From assembly GCF_020034655.1 (NCBI RefSeq), contig NZ_JAIQDJ010000006.1:1-64000 (forward strand): DNA of 64,000 nt. Direction: 5' to 3'. Below are positions 8,397 through 16,153 of this stretch, in pieces. Made by a program: the position numbers and the translations under genes. Numbering within the stretch: position 1 is the first letter of the stretch; each line of letters begins with the position of its first letter. This stretch comes from Thermomonas beijingensis. GTDB lineage: Bacteria; Pseudomonadota; Gammaproteobacteria; Xanthomonadales; Xanthomonadaceae. The notes beneath the pieces are model-generated. The model worked only from the letters and a program-made list of their open reading frames with translations, did not search any database and was not told where the DNA came from.

Positions 8397-8403
8397 AGCG
8401 AAG

Positions 8404-9282
8404 ATGACGCTGACTCCGGACATCGGTGACTTCCTCGCCTTTCTTGCAGTTGAGCGGCAGAGCTCTGCGCACACACTTGATGCCTATCGCCGCGATTTGG
8501 CGGCATTGGTGGCGTGGGCGCAAGGCTGCGATCTGCTGAGCTTGCGTGGCGAGGATCTGCGTGCCTTTATCGCCAGCGAGCATCGGCGCAAACTATCGCC
8601 AAAATCCTTGCAGCGGCGGCTCTCGGCCTGCCGCAGCCTGTATCGCTGGCTACTCAAGCAAGGCCGCATTGCAGCGGATCCCTGCGCCGGCGTGCGTGCA
8701 CCCAAAGCCGCGCGCGCATTGCCGCAAGTGTTGGATGTGGATGAAGCTGTGCAGTTGGTGGAACTGCCCACCGATGCGCCATTGGGTCTGCGTGATCGCG
8801 CCTTGTTGGAGTTGTTCTATTCCTCCGGACTGCGCCTGTCCGAAGTCTGCGGCCTGCGCTGGCGAGATCTGGATTTCGATCAGGGCTTGGTCAGTGTGCT
8901 GGGCAAGGGCAGCAAGCAGCGCATCGTGCCGGTGGGCTCGCATGCACGCAGCGCGTTGCAGGCATGGCAACAAGCATCCCGCGGTGAGTCTGCGTACTTC
9001 GTGTTCCCTGGGCGCGCCGGCAAGCAAATTTCAGCGCGTGCGATTCAATTGCGCATCAAGCAATTAGCCCTCCGGCAAGGCGTGTACAAGCGTATCCACC
9101 CGCACTTGTTGCGACACAGTTTTGCCAGCCATGTGCTGGAGTCATCGGGTGATCTGCGCGGCGTGCAAGAATTACTGGGGCATGCCGATATTTCCACCAC
9201 CCAGATCTATACCCATCTGGATTTCCAGCATCTGGCCAAGGTGTATGACGCCGCGCATCCGCGTGCCAAGCGCAAGCGCTGA
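8404..9282 (+). CDS. xerC: Tyrosine recombinase XerC
   Basis: A 292-aa recombinase that, with XerD, resolves chromosome dimers at dif during division. An N-terminal SAM-like domain (FLAFLAVERQSSAHTLDAY) precedes the catalytic domain. Active-site residues are Arg in FYSSGLRLSEVCGL, Lys in GKGSKQR, His and Arg in HLLRHSFASHVLES, His in LLGHADISTTQIYTH and the Tyr of that last motif. It lacks the extra helix seen in the window's integron integrase. Position after dapF and the DUF484 gene supports XerC over XerD. Confidence 0.95.
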   Translation: MTLTPDIGDFLAFLAVERQSSAHTLDAYRRDLAALVAWAQGCDLLSLRGEDLRAFIASEHRRKLSPKSLQRRLSACRSLYRWLLKQGRIAADPCAGVRAPKAARALPQVLDVDEAVQLVELPTDAPLGLRDRALLELFYSSGLRLSEVCGLRWRDLDFDQGLVSVLGKGSKQRIVPVGSHARSALQAWQQASRGESAYFVFPGRAGKQISARAIQLRIKQLALRQGVYKRIHPHLLRHSFASHVLESSGDLRGVQELLGHADISTTQIYTHLDFQHLAKVYDAAHPRAKRKR

Positions 9283-9289
9283 TGCGACC

Positions 9290-10318
9290 TCAGGGCAGGC
9301 CACGGATGCCGCCGAATGGGCGATTGGATTGCAAGACATGCCAACTGTCGATTTCCAGCGCGCAGTCATAGCGCGCATCCAACCCTCGGTGGTGCGCATC
9401 GGCGACAAAGGCGCGATAGCGCTCCTCGACCTGTTCCGCCCAATTGCGTGTGGGTGATGCGGTGGCGGCATCGAAGGGTGGCGACTGGCGCAGGCACTGC
9501 TCGGTTTCCGGGTCGCCTGCGCCGAAGACGCTTGCCGTTTCGGGGGCCGCCGTTGCCGGCTTCGGCCGAAACTGGTGGCGCACGCGCAGGCCCAGCGAGA
9601 GCACATGGCTGCGATCCAGCCCGCGCCGCTGCAATGCGCGTTGCGCGGCGGCATAGCTGGCCTGCACCTGGCGCAGGCGGCTACTCTGTGAGATCGAACC
9701 ATGCCGAATGCGGTAGCGATACAGCGGTTGCGGAAGATGCCCAATGCTGCAAGTTTCAGACAAGCGCAAGCACAGGTCGTAATCTTCCGCATAGGCGGCC
9801 ATTGGATTGAAGCCGCCCACCGCCAGATAGGCATCGCGGCGGATCAGGCGGAACTGATAGGTCATGAAGTGCACCAGCAACTGGCGTGCGGAGTAGGGCG
9901 TGTTGCAGCGCGTGCCCGGCCCCAGCAAAGCGCCGTTCTCGTTGATTTCGACGTATTGCGAATACGCCATCCCAAGCTGTGGATGTGCGCGCAGGAACGC
10001 GTGCATTGAAGAAAGTGCGATCGGCTCCAGAATGTCGTCGCTGTCCAGCACACCCAGGAATCCACCACGCGCCTGCGTCAATGCTGCCGCAAGCGCTGCT
10101 GGGTTGCCGCGGTTGCAACCTTCGCCCAGCACTCGAAACCGCGCATCACGCGCGGCGTAGGCCGCAGCAATCTGGCCACTGCCATCGCTGGAGCCGTCAT
10201 CCCACAGCAGCCCTTCCCAATGCGGATAGTCTTGCGCCAACAAGCTGTCCAGCGCCGCCGGCAGGTAGCGGGCGGTGTTGTAAATGGGTACGGCAATACT
10301 GATCAATGGCGCGTGCAT
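9290..10318 (-). CDS. Family 2 glycosyltransferase (GT-A fold)
   Basis: A 342-aa cytoplasmic glycosyltransferase. The GT2 domain fills about 1-220: the nucleotide-binding opening PLISIAVPIYNTARYL, WDDGSSDGS, the metal-binding DxD in GVLDSDDILEP, and AYAEDYDLCLRL near the catalytic base. The C-terminal 120 residues have no motif I can name. No transmembrane segment is seen. The acceptor is unknown; the gene stands alone between xerC and hslV, which are both on the other strand. The start at 10318 puts the GT2 motif at residue 5; the longer in-frame upstream stretch would run into the hslV promoter. Confidence 0.85.
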   Translation of the reverse strand: MHAPLISIAVPIYNTARYLPAALDSLLAQDYPHWEGLLWDDGSSDGSGQIAAAYAARDARFRVLGEGCNRGNPAALAAALTQARGGFLGVLDSDDILEPIALSSMHAFLRAHPQLGMAYSQYVEINENGALLGPGTRCNTPYSARQLLVHFMTYQFRLIRRDAYLAVGGFNPMAAYAEDYDLCLRLSETCSIGHLPQPLYRYRIRHGSISQSSRLRQVQASYAAAQRALQRRGLDRSHVLSLGLRVRHQFRPKPATAAPETASVFGAGDPETEQCLRQSPPFDAATASPTRNWAEQVEERYRAFVADAHHRGLDARYDCALEIDSWHVLQSNRPFGGIRGLP

Positions 10319-10394
10319 GGCTGAATCTTCGGGCAATGAGGGCGCTTGAAGCCGGGATGGCCGTCCCCACATTGTCTTCTCAACGGAGAAAACG

Positions 10395-10946
10395 ATGGAC
10401 CCCAGCCAGAACCCCACGGTATTTCATGCCACCACGATTGTCTCGGTACGCCGAGGCGGGCAAGTGGTGATTGCCGGTGATGGTCAGGTGACGCTTGGCC
10501 ACACAGTGATGAAGGCCAATGCGCGCAAGGTACGCCGGCTAGGCAAAGAGGGCCGCGTATTGGCTGGGTTTGCCGGTGCGGCAGCGGATGCGTTCACCTT
10601 GTTCGAATTGTTCGAGGCCAAGCTGGAAAAGCACGGCCAATTGACCCGTGCCGCGGTGGAAATGGCCAAGGATTGGCGCACCGAGCGTCGCTTTGGCAAG
10701 CTCGAAGCCTTGCTGGCGGTGGCCGATGCCGACACCTCGCTGATCATCAGCGGCACCGGCGATGTGATTGAACCGGAAGATGGGCTGATTGCGATTGGTT
10801 CGGGTGGCATGTACGCACTGTCTGCCGCACGCGCGCTGCTGGCGCATACCGAACTCGAGGCCAAGGCCATTGCCACTGAGGCGCTGAAGATTGCCGGCGA
10901 TATTTGCATCTACACCAATCAGAACATCGTGGTCGAGCAGCTGTAA
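10395..10946 (+). CDS. hslV: HslV peptidase subunit of the HslUV protease
   Basis: A 183-aa threonine protease that stacks as two hexameric rings under HslU and degrades misfolded and regulatory proteins in the cytoplasm. After processing, the new N terminus is [21 protein letters not shown], so the catalytic Thr is at residue 13. That leaves a longer leader ([12 protein letters not shown]) than E. coli HslV has, as is common in Xanthomonadaceae. GGAGAA precedes the ATG. Heat-shock control is expected from the family, but no sigma-32 promoter could be picked out. Confidence 0.97.
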   Translation: MDPSQNPTVFHATTIVSVRRGGQVVIAGDGQVTLGHTVMKANARKVRRLGKEGRVLAGFAGAAADAFTLFELFEAKLEKHGQLTRAAVEMAKDWRTERRFGKLEALLAVADADTSLIISGTGDVIEPEDGLIAIGSGGMYALSAARALLAHTELEAKAIATEALKIAGDICIYTNQNIVVEQL

Positions 10947-10955
10947 GCCCGCCCT

Positions 10956-11030
10956 GCGACGCATCGGGGCGACTCGATCAACCAAGCGAGTATCGGGGAG
11001 CGACTTGATCGGGTCGCCCCGATGCGTCGC
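10956..11030. repeat. Long inverted repeat (25-bp arms) between hslV and hslU
   Basis: The arms are 10956-10980 and 11006-11030. The left arm starts GCGACGCATCGGGGCGAC and the right arm ends GTCGCCCCGATGCGTCGC; they pair over 25 bp with a single mismatch, around a 25-nt loop. No T-run follows, so it is not a standard terminator. As RNA it would form a very stable hairpin ending 18 nt before the hslU start, able to protect hslV mRNA or tune the hslV:hslU ratio. It could also be a dispersed palindromic element. Confidence 0.8.
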
Positions 11031-11048
11031 TGCCAAGGACCCATCACC

Positions 11049-12422
11049 ATGACTGACTCTTCCTCCATGACCCCACGCGAGATCGTTGCCGAACTCGACC
11101 GCCACATCGTCGGCCAGCATGCGGCCAAGCGCGCGGTGGCGATCGCCCTGCGCAACCGCTGGCGGCGGGCGCAGCTTGCGCCTGAACTGCGCAACGAAGT
11201 GATGCCGAAAAACATCTTGATGATCGGCCCCACCGGCGTGGGCAAAACCGAAATCGCACGTCGTTTGGCCACGCTGGCCAATGCGCCGTTTGTGAAGGTG
11301 GAAGCCACGCGGTTTACCGAAGTGGGTTATGTCGGCAAGGACGTCGAGCAAATCATCCGCGACCTTGCCGATACCGCCGTCAAGCTTTATCGCGCACAGG
11401 CCCGTGCCAAGGTGCGCACGCAGGCCGAAGAGCGCGCCGAAGACCGCATTCTGGACGCCCTGCTGCCCAAGCGGGAAACTGCGCCGGGCTTTGGCTTCAA
11501 TGCTGCCACCACCACCACGGTGGATATTGGTGCAGAGCCGTCTTCGCAAGAATCGGCCACCCGCCAGAAACTGCGCAAGCAATTGCGCGCCGGTGAGCTG
11601 GATGAGCGTGAAGTGGAATTTGATATCGCGATGAATATCGGCGTGGACATCATGACCCCGCCGGGCATGGAAGACATGGGCCAGCAATTGCGGCAAATGT
11701 TTTCGCAGGTGTCGGGCAGCAAGACCCACAAGAAAGCCCTGACCATCAAAGCCGCACGGCCGATGTTGATCGAGGAAGAAGCCGGCAAATTGATCAACGA
11801 AGACGAGGTGCGTGAAGCTGCAATCGAAGCCTGCGAGCAGCACGGCATCGTGTTTATCGACGAGATCGACAAAGTGGCCAAGCGCAGCGAAGGCATGGGT
11901 GCCGATGTCTCACGCGAAGGCGTGCAGCGCGACCTGCTGCCGTTGGTGGAAGGCAGTACCGTGAGCACCAAGTACGGCGCGGTGAACACCGATCATATTT
12001 TGTTTATTGCCAGCGGTGCGTTTCATTTGGCCAAACCGTCGGATTTGATTCCGGAGATGCAGGGCCGTTTCCCGATCCGGGTGGAATTGGGCGCACTGGG
12101 CAAAGACGATTTTGTGCGCATCCTGACCGAGCCCAAGGCCGCATTGACCAAGCAATACGTGGAGTTGATGGGCACCGAAGGCGTCAGCCTTGTGTTCGCG
12201 CCGGAAGCGGTGGAGCGGTTGGCCGAAATTGCGGCACATGTGAACGAGCGCCAGGAAAATATCGGTGCCAGGCGCTTGCACACGGTGCTGGAACGCCTGC
12301 TGGAATCGCTGAGTTTTGATGCACCCGACAAGGGCGGCAACGTCCATATCGACCGCGCCTATGTGGATGCGCAACTGGGCGAGCTGGCGCAGGACCCGGA
12401 TTTGAGCCGCTATATCTTGTGA
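11049..12422 (+). CDS. hslU: HslU ATPase subunit of the HslUV protease
   Basis: A 457-aa AAA+ unfoldase that feeds substrates to Hsl[22 protein letters not shown] opens the family domain; Walker A is [13 protein letters not shown], the pore motif region is [15 protein letters not shown], and Walker B is [10 protein letters not shown]. The I domain lies at about 120-240, and the C-terminal tail LSRYIL docks into HslV. The ATG at 11049 is preferred; an in-frame ATG at 11022 lies inside the right arm of the inverted repeat. Confidence 0.97.
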   Translation: MTDSSSMTPREIVAELDRHIVGQHAAKRAVAIALRNRWRRAQLAPELRNEVMPKNILMIGPTGVGKTEIARRLATLANAPFVKVEATRFTEVGYVGKDVEQIIRDLADTAVKLYRAQARAKVRTQAEERAEDRILDALLPKRETAPGFGFNAATTTTVDIGAEPSSQESATRQKLRKQLRAGELDEREVEFDIAMNIGVDIMTPPGMEDMGQQLRQMFSQVSGSKTHKKALTIKAARPMLIEEEAGKLINEDEVREAAIEACEQHGIVFIDEIDKVAKRSEGMGADVSREGVQRDLLPLVEGSTVSTKYGAVNTDHILFIASGAFHLAKPSDLIPEMQGRFPIRVELGALGKDDFVRILTEPKAALTKQYVELMGTEGVSLVFAPEAVERLAEIAAHVNERQENIGARRLHTVLERLLESLSFDAPDKGGNVHIDRAYVDAQLGELAQDPDLSRYIL

Positions 12423-12451
12423 GGCGGCGCAGGGAGGCGTGCTTGTCTTTT

Positions 12452-12478
12452 CCTTCTCCCCGCTAGGCGGGGAGAAGG
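12452..12478. terminator. Perfect 12-bp hairpin between convergent hslU and the PEBP gene
   Basis: CCTTCTCCCCGC (12452-12463) pairs perfectly with GCGGGGAGAAGG (12467-12478) around the loop TAG. It lies between two converging genes. TCTTTT precedes it on the plus strand, so the minus-strand transcript has an A-rich tract, not U, after the stem. It probably acts as a bidirectional transcript end, and it resembles a GGGGAGAAGG palindrome seen in many Xanthomonadaceae intergenic regions. Confidence 0.6.
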
Positions 12479-12503
12479 TGCCAAAGGCGGATGCGGGAGT
12501 TCT

Positions 12504-13109
12504 TCAACTATTGAGGCTGTAAGTGGCGTAGATCGCCGCCTCGTCCAAGACATGCCCGCGCATGGCACGCAACACATCGGCGGCGGTAAATGCGGTCGGC
12601 AATGACAGCGCGGCCACATCCAGCGCAAAGATGCGGAAAAAATAGCGATGCGTACGCAGGTCGTGCGGCGGTGGATACGGGCCGTCGTAGCCAAAATACT
12701 GCCCAGCCATCGCCGCATCGCCGGCAAACCAGCCGGTGTAGTCGTTCAGGCCGGTGAGGCCGCCGGCGTCATGACCCTGTGGTTTGCCGTTGGCGGTCAG
12801 GCCGTGGCTGCAACTGCCCGCCGCGATTTCGTGCACGTCTGCGGGAATATTGGCCACCACCCAGTGCACAAAATCCCCGCGTGGATGCGCCACTGGAATG
12901 GGGGTGGCGCTATCGGCCACCAAGCCGCCATCGGTGGGTGCATCGGTGTCGATGCACAGCAAGGCAAACGATTGGGTGGCCGCCGGCGCAGCGTCCCACG
13001 CCAGATGCGGATTGCGATTGCCGCCAACGTTTTGCCCATGCTCGGCACCCAGGGCGAATTCGGCGGCGAGAGTGTGCCGGTGCTCAAAACTGTTGCTGTG
13101 GATGTGCAT
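12504..13109 (-). CDS. YbhB/YbcL-type PEBP (Raf kinase inhibitor-like) protein
   Basis: A 201-aa phosphatidylethanolamine-binding-protein fold. Motifs are NRNPHLAWDAAPAATQSFALLCIDTDAP, then PRGDFVHWVVANIPAD, then YGYDGPYPPPHDLRTHRYFF-like sequence with the ligand-pocket residues of the family. It lacks a signal peptide. Bacterial members have no settled role. GGAG seven bases before the ATG at 13109 supports this start over the ATG at 13121. Confidence 0.9.
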   Translation of the reverse strand: MHIHSNSFEHRHTLAAEFALGAEHGQNVGGNRNPHLAWDAAPAATQSFALLCIDTDAPTDGGLVADSATPIPVAHPRGDFVHWVVANIPADVHEIAAGSCSHGLTANGKPQGHDAGGLTGLNDYTGWFAGDAAMAGQYFGYDGPYPPPHDLRTHRYFFRIFALDVAALSLPTAFTAADVLRAMRGHVLDEAAIYATYSLNS

Positions 13110-13161
13110 GCGCGTCTCCATGTGGACGATGCGTGCAGTGTGGGCGCGGTTGTTGCCGGCA

Positions 13162-14154
13162 TCAAGCCAGCGCGGCCAGCAACGTTTGCGCCACCCAGCG
13201 TTCGGCGTAACCATCGAGGGATGCGCCTTCGATGAACCCGCAATGGCCGCCGTGGTGGGCCAGTTCCACGCTGACCATGGGCAAGGTCGCGATGCGATGA
13301 AACTGCGCCAGCGGAATCACCGGGTCATCTTCGGCCATCAGCACATGGGCCGGCAGTTGCAATGCCTGCAAGCGATCCCCGGCGATGCAATAGCCGTTGA
13401 AATATGCCTCCAAATCGGCGAAGTCGGTGTTGTTGTGCACCATCCACGCGGTCAACGCGCGCATCGGCAGCTGCAATACGTCGTTGCCGAAGGTGTGAAC
13501 TTGCGGAAACAGCGCGCGTTTGCGGGCCAGTGATTGCCGCCATTTGCGTTCGAAATAGCGCAGATAGAATGCAGGCCCGGCCTCCATCTGATCCATCGCC
13601 CCGGCGGGATCCAGCAGTGGGCATACCGCTGCCACGCGCTGCAGCGGCAGGCCAGCCGCCGGTGCGCGCAGGGCGAGCCGGAGTGCGAAATTGCCGCCCA
13701 GCGAATAGCCGGCGGCGACCAATGGCAGGTCTGGCCACAGTTTGGCCACCGTGCCGGCGGCTGCCAGCACTTCATCGAGCCGATTGGAATGGAACACGCC
13801 TTCGTTGAGGTGATGGCTGTTACCGTGATCGCGGAAATTCAGCCGGAATACGGCCAACCCCGCGTGCAGCAATTGGGCGGCAGTCAGGCGCATATAGCTG
13901 GACTCGGCACTGCCTTCCCAGCCATGCAGCAACAGCGCCATCGCACGCGGCGGTTGTGCGGCAGGCAGGCTGGCAATGCCGTGCAGGCGCACGCCGCTAC
14001 CCACTTCCAACACCATCGGTTGATGGGTAGCGGCGGCCTGCTGCAGACGCACGCGGCCGCGCGCGCTGCGCATGGGGCTGGAGGCCAGCAGTGATTGCGC
14101 GTGCCGATTACGCAGCCAACGAGGCGCCAGAAAGGGCGAGGCAGTCAGGCTCAC
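13162..14154 (-). CDS. YheT-family alpha/beta-hydrolase
   Basis: A 330-aa hydrolase of the YheT/EMB8 type. It begins with PFLAPRWLRNRHAQSLLAS, the usual YheT start. HGWEGSAESSYM forms the oxyanion side, the nucleophile serine is in AAGYSLGGNFALRLA, the acid in LMAEDDPVIP and the histidine in AHHGGHCGFIEG. Substrate is unknown; carboxylesterase activity is usual for the family. The start is taken as GTG at 14154, 7 bases after the stop of the acyltransferase gene, giving tight operon spacing; no good ATG fits. Confidence 0.88.
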   Translation of the reverse strand: MSLTASPFLAPRWLRNRHAQSLLASSPMRSARGRVRLQQAAATHQPMVLEVGSGVRLHGIASLPAAQPPRAMALLLHGWEGSAESSYMRLTAAQLLHAGLAVFRLNFRDHGNSHHLNEGVFHSNRLDEVLAAAGTVAKLWPDLPLVAAGYSLGGNFALRLALRAPAAGLPLQRVAAVCPLLDPAGAMDQMEAGPAFYLRYFERKWRQSLARKRALFPQVHTFGNDVLQLPMRALTAWMVHNNTDFADLEAYFNGYCIAGDRLQALQLPAHVLMAEDDPVIPLAQFHRIATLPMVSVELAHHGGHCGFIEGASLDGYAERWVAQTLLAALA

Positions 14155-14161
14155 GGGATGC

Positions 14162-14977
14162 TCAGGCTTGCGCCATCGCCTGTTCGATCTGGCTGCGCGC
14201 AGTCTGTGCAATCCCGCGGCGGCCGCTGTGTGCGTCGGGTTCAATCGGCGTCAGAAAGCACACCCGTACCTGACGTACCGGTTCACCCAACAGCCGCAAC
14301 AGATTGCCGACGAAATGCTCACCCGGTGCGAATGCAATCACGGCTTGTGCATTACACTGCGGGCCATAACACAGCGCCACCGGTTGCACCGGTGCAGCCG
14401 CCTCCACTGCAGCGGCAAAGATGCGCGCATGAAACGGCCCCAGGGCTTCGCCGTCACGGGTGCCGCCTTCGGGAAAGGCCGCGACCGCTCGCCCATCGCG
14501 CAGGCGCTGGGCCATTTCGGTCATCACCAATCCCAGCGAATCGCCGTTGCCACGTTGCAGGAAGATGGTTTCCGCCTGCGCCACCACCCAGCCGAGCAGC
14601 GGCCATGCGCGGATTTCGGATTTGGCAATAAAGCCCATCATGTGCTGTGAATCCAGCAGCATGATGTCGATCCAGCTGACATGGTTGGCCACAAACAAGG
14701 TGCCACCTGCCAGTGGTGTGCCTACGCGTTGCAGGCGCATGCCGAAGATCCACAGCAAGTTGCGCGCGAACCAACGCACCGCCGCATGTGACAGCGGCCC
14801 GCCGCGGCCCAGCGCGATCAGCAGCATGACCACCGGCAGACCGATCAAGGCGTGCCACAGCAGCAGCGGTGTGCGCCAGACATAGCGCAGCACACGCAAC
14901 GGGCGGGCGTCGGTGGGGGGGCGGGTGGTCATGCGGGGGGAGACATCCGAAGCTGCGACGGAAACCACGGGCGGCAT
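14162..14977 (-). CDS. PlsC-type lysophospholipid acyltransferase
   Basis: A 271-aa 1-acyl-glycerol-3-phosphate acyltransferase family protein. A hydrophobic N-terminal segment (WRTPLLLWHALIGLPVVMLLIAL) anchors it in the inner membrane. The acyltransferase motifs are NHVSWIDIMLL (HX4D), FLQRGN and FPEGGTRDG. It would transfer an acyl chain to a lysolipid, most likely in phosphatidate or ornithine-lipid synthesis. The ATG at 14977 overlaps the stop of the upstream thioesterase gene (TAATG), which favours it; ATG at 14932 would shorten the protein by 15 residues but has no ribosome site. Confidence 0.85.
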   Translation of the reverse strand: MPPVVSVAASDVSPRMTTRPPTDARPLRVLRYVWRTPLLLWHALIGLPVVMLLIALGRGGPLSHAAVRWFARNLLWIFGMRLQRVGTPLAGGTLFVANHVSWIDIMLLDSQHMMGFIAKSEIRAWPLLGWVVAQAETIFLQRGNGDSLGLVMTEMAQRLRDGRAVAAFPEGGTRDGEALGPFHARIFAAAVEAAAPVQPVALCYGPQCNAQAVIAFAPGEHFVGNLLRLLGEPVRQVRVCFLTPIEPDAHSGRRGIAQTARSQIEQAMAQA

Positions 14978-15423
14978 TATCCGCCAGCGGCAGGCGGTTG
15001 CGGTAACACCGCCAAGGTAATCCGGCTGATGCACACCGGCTTGCCGTCTTGATCGTCGATCTCGATCGCCCATACCTGGGTGCTGCGGCCAATATGGATG
15101 GGGCGTGCAGTGCCAATCACCACACCATGGCGCACTGCACGCAAGTGGTTGGCGTTGATTTCCAGGCCCACCACGGCATTGCCGCCGGCCAGCAACATGC
15201 CGGCGCTGCTGCCCAGGGTTTCCGCCAGCGCCACCGATGCACCACCGTGCAACAAACCATAAGGCTGATGGGTGCGTGCATCCACCGGCATGCGCGCGCG
15301 CAGATAGCCATCGCCCAACTCGATGAACTCGATCCCCAGCGCCTCCATCAACGTGCCGCGGTTGCGGGCGTTGAGGAGGTTGAGGGTGATGCCTTCAGGC
15401 CATGCGTGGGGGGCAGTGGACAA
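14977..15423 (-). CDS. Hotdog-fold thioesterase (PaaI/YdiI type)
   Basis: A 148-aa single-domain hotdog thioesterase. The motif YGLLHGGASVALAETLGSSAG contains the catalytic region of the 4HBT/PaaI group, followed by VGLEINANHLRAV. Such enzymes hydrolyse acyl- or aroyl-CoA thioesters; YdiI (MenI) is the nearest well-known relative, but a menaquinone role is not implied here. It is followed by an overlapping acyltransferase gene, so the pair may handle acyl chains together. Confidence 0.85.
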   Translation of the reverse strand: MSTAPHAWPEGITLNLLNARNRGTLMEALGIEFIELGDGYLRARMPVDARTHQPYGLLHGGASVALAETLGSSAGMLLAGGNAVVGLEINANHLRAVRHGVVIGTARPIHIGRSTQVWAIEIDDQDGKPVCISRITLAVLPQPPAAGG

Positions 15424-15431
15424 GGCTTGGC

Positions 15432-16049
15432 TCAGCCAATCCGGAACGAGCTTGGACGCCAGCTGCGGATATAGGAATCGTTGCCACGGCCGCCGTAACC
15501 GCTGCTGCGGCCATAGCCAAAGCCGGCCTCACGCTCGCGGCGCACGTGCATGCGCTCCACCAATTCTTCACGACGGCCATCCAGCCAATCGGTACGGCCC
15601 AAGCTGGCCGGATCCACGCCGCGATGCTTGGCTTCGCGTGCACGGTAATCGCAAAAATCATCGTAGGCGTCGAGTTCGTGGGCCAGCTCACGCACCGACA
15701 ATTCGATCATCACCGCATCGTCGAGGAAGCCCAGCACCGCAACGTTGTCGGGGATGATGTCATTCGGGTCGGCGAAATAAGCCAGTGCGCCCAGCACGCG
15801 CTGGCGGTCGGCTTCGTCCAGCGCCCACGCCTGATCGCGCACCATTGCAATCATGTCGTCCAGCCGCAGCAGGCGCTGACGAATGAAATCCGGTACTTCC
15901 GATTGTTGCGCACCGGCCAGCATGGCCACGGCGGCGTCGATGACCTCGTCCGCTGACTTGCCTTCGACCGCCTTGCGGGAGCGCTCTGCGGCCTCCTGGA
16001 ATCGGGCAAGATCCTGGTCGTTGAGCTCGAAATTCAGGCTAAGGGGCAT
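15432..16049 (-). CDS. DUF1232 (YkvA-type) protein
   Basis: A 205-aa protein beginning MPLSLNFELNDQDLARFQ. The DUF1232 core is ALAYFADPNDIIPDNVAVLGFLDDAVM at the centre, where the family's ADPxDxIPD motif is clear. The C terminus is rich in Arg and Gly (GYGRSSGYGGRGNDSY). Function is unknown. Alternative starts upstream lack support; ATG at 16049 is preceded by a region without strong ribosome site. The thioesterase gene follows 8 bases later. Confidence 0.85.
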   Translation of the reverse strand: MPLSLNFELNDQDLARFQEAAERSRKAVEGKSADEVIDAAVAMLAGAQQSEVPDFIRQRLLRLDDMIAMVRDQAWALDEADRQRVLGALAYFADPNDIIPDNVAVLGFLDDAVMIELSVRELAHELDAYDDFCDYRAREAKHRGVDPASLGRTDWLDGRREELVERMHVRREREAGFGYGRSSGYGGRGNDSYIRSWRPSSFRIG

Positions 16050-16153
16050 AACAGTGTCCACGGCGCGGAATGAAGACTCGCAGACTAGTGCGGCGCGGCG
16101 GTTGCCGTCAATCCGGAAATGCGATGACACGAAGGTTTTGCGATGGTGATGGC

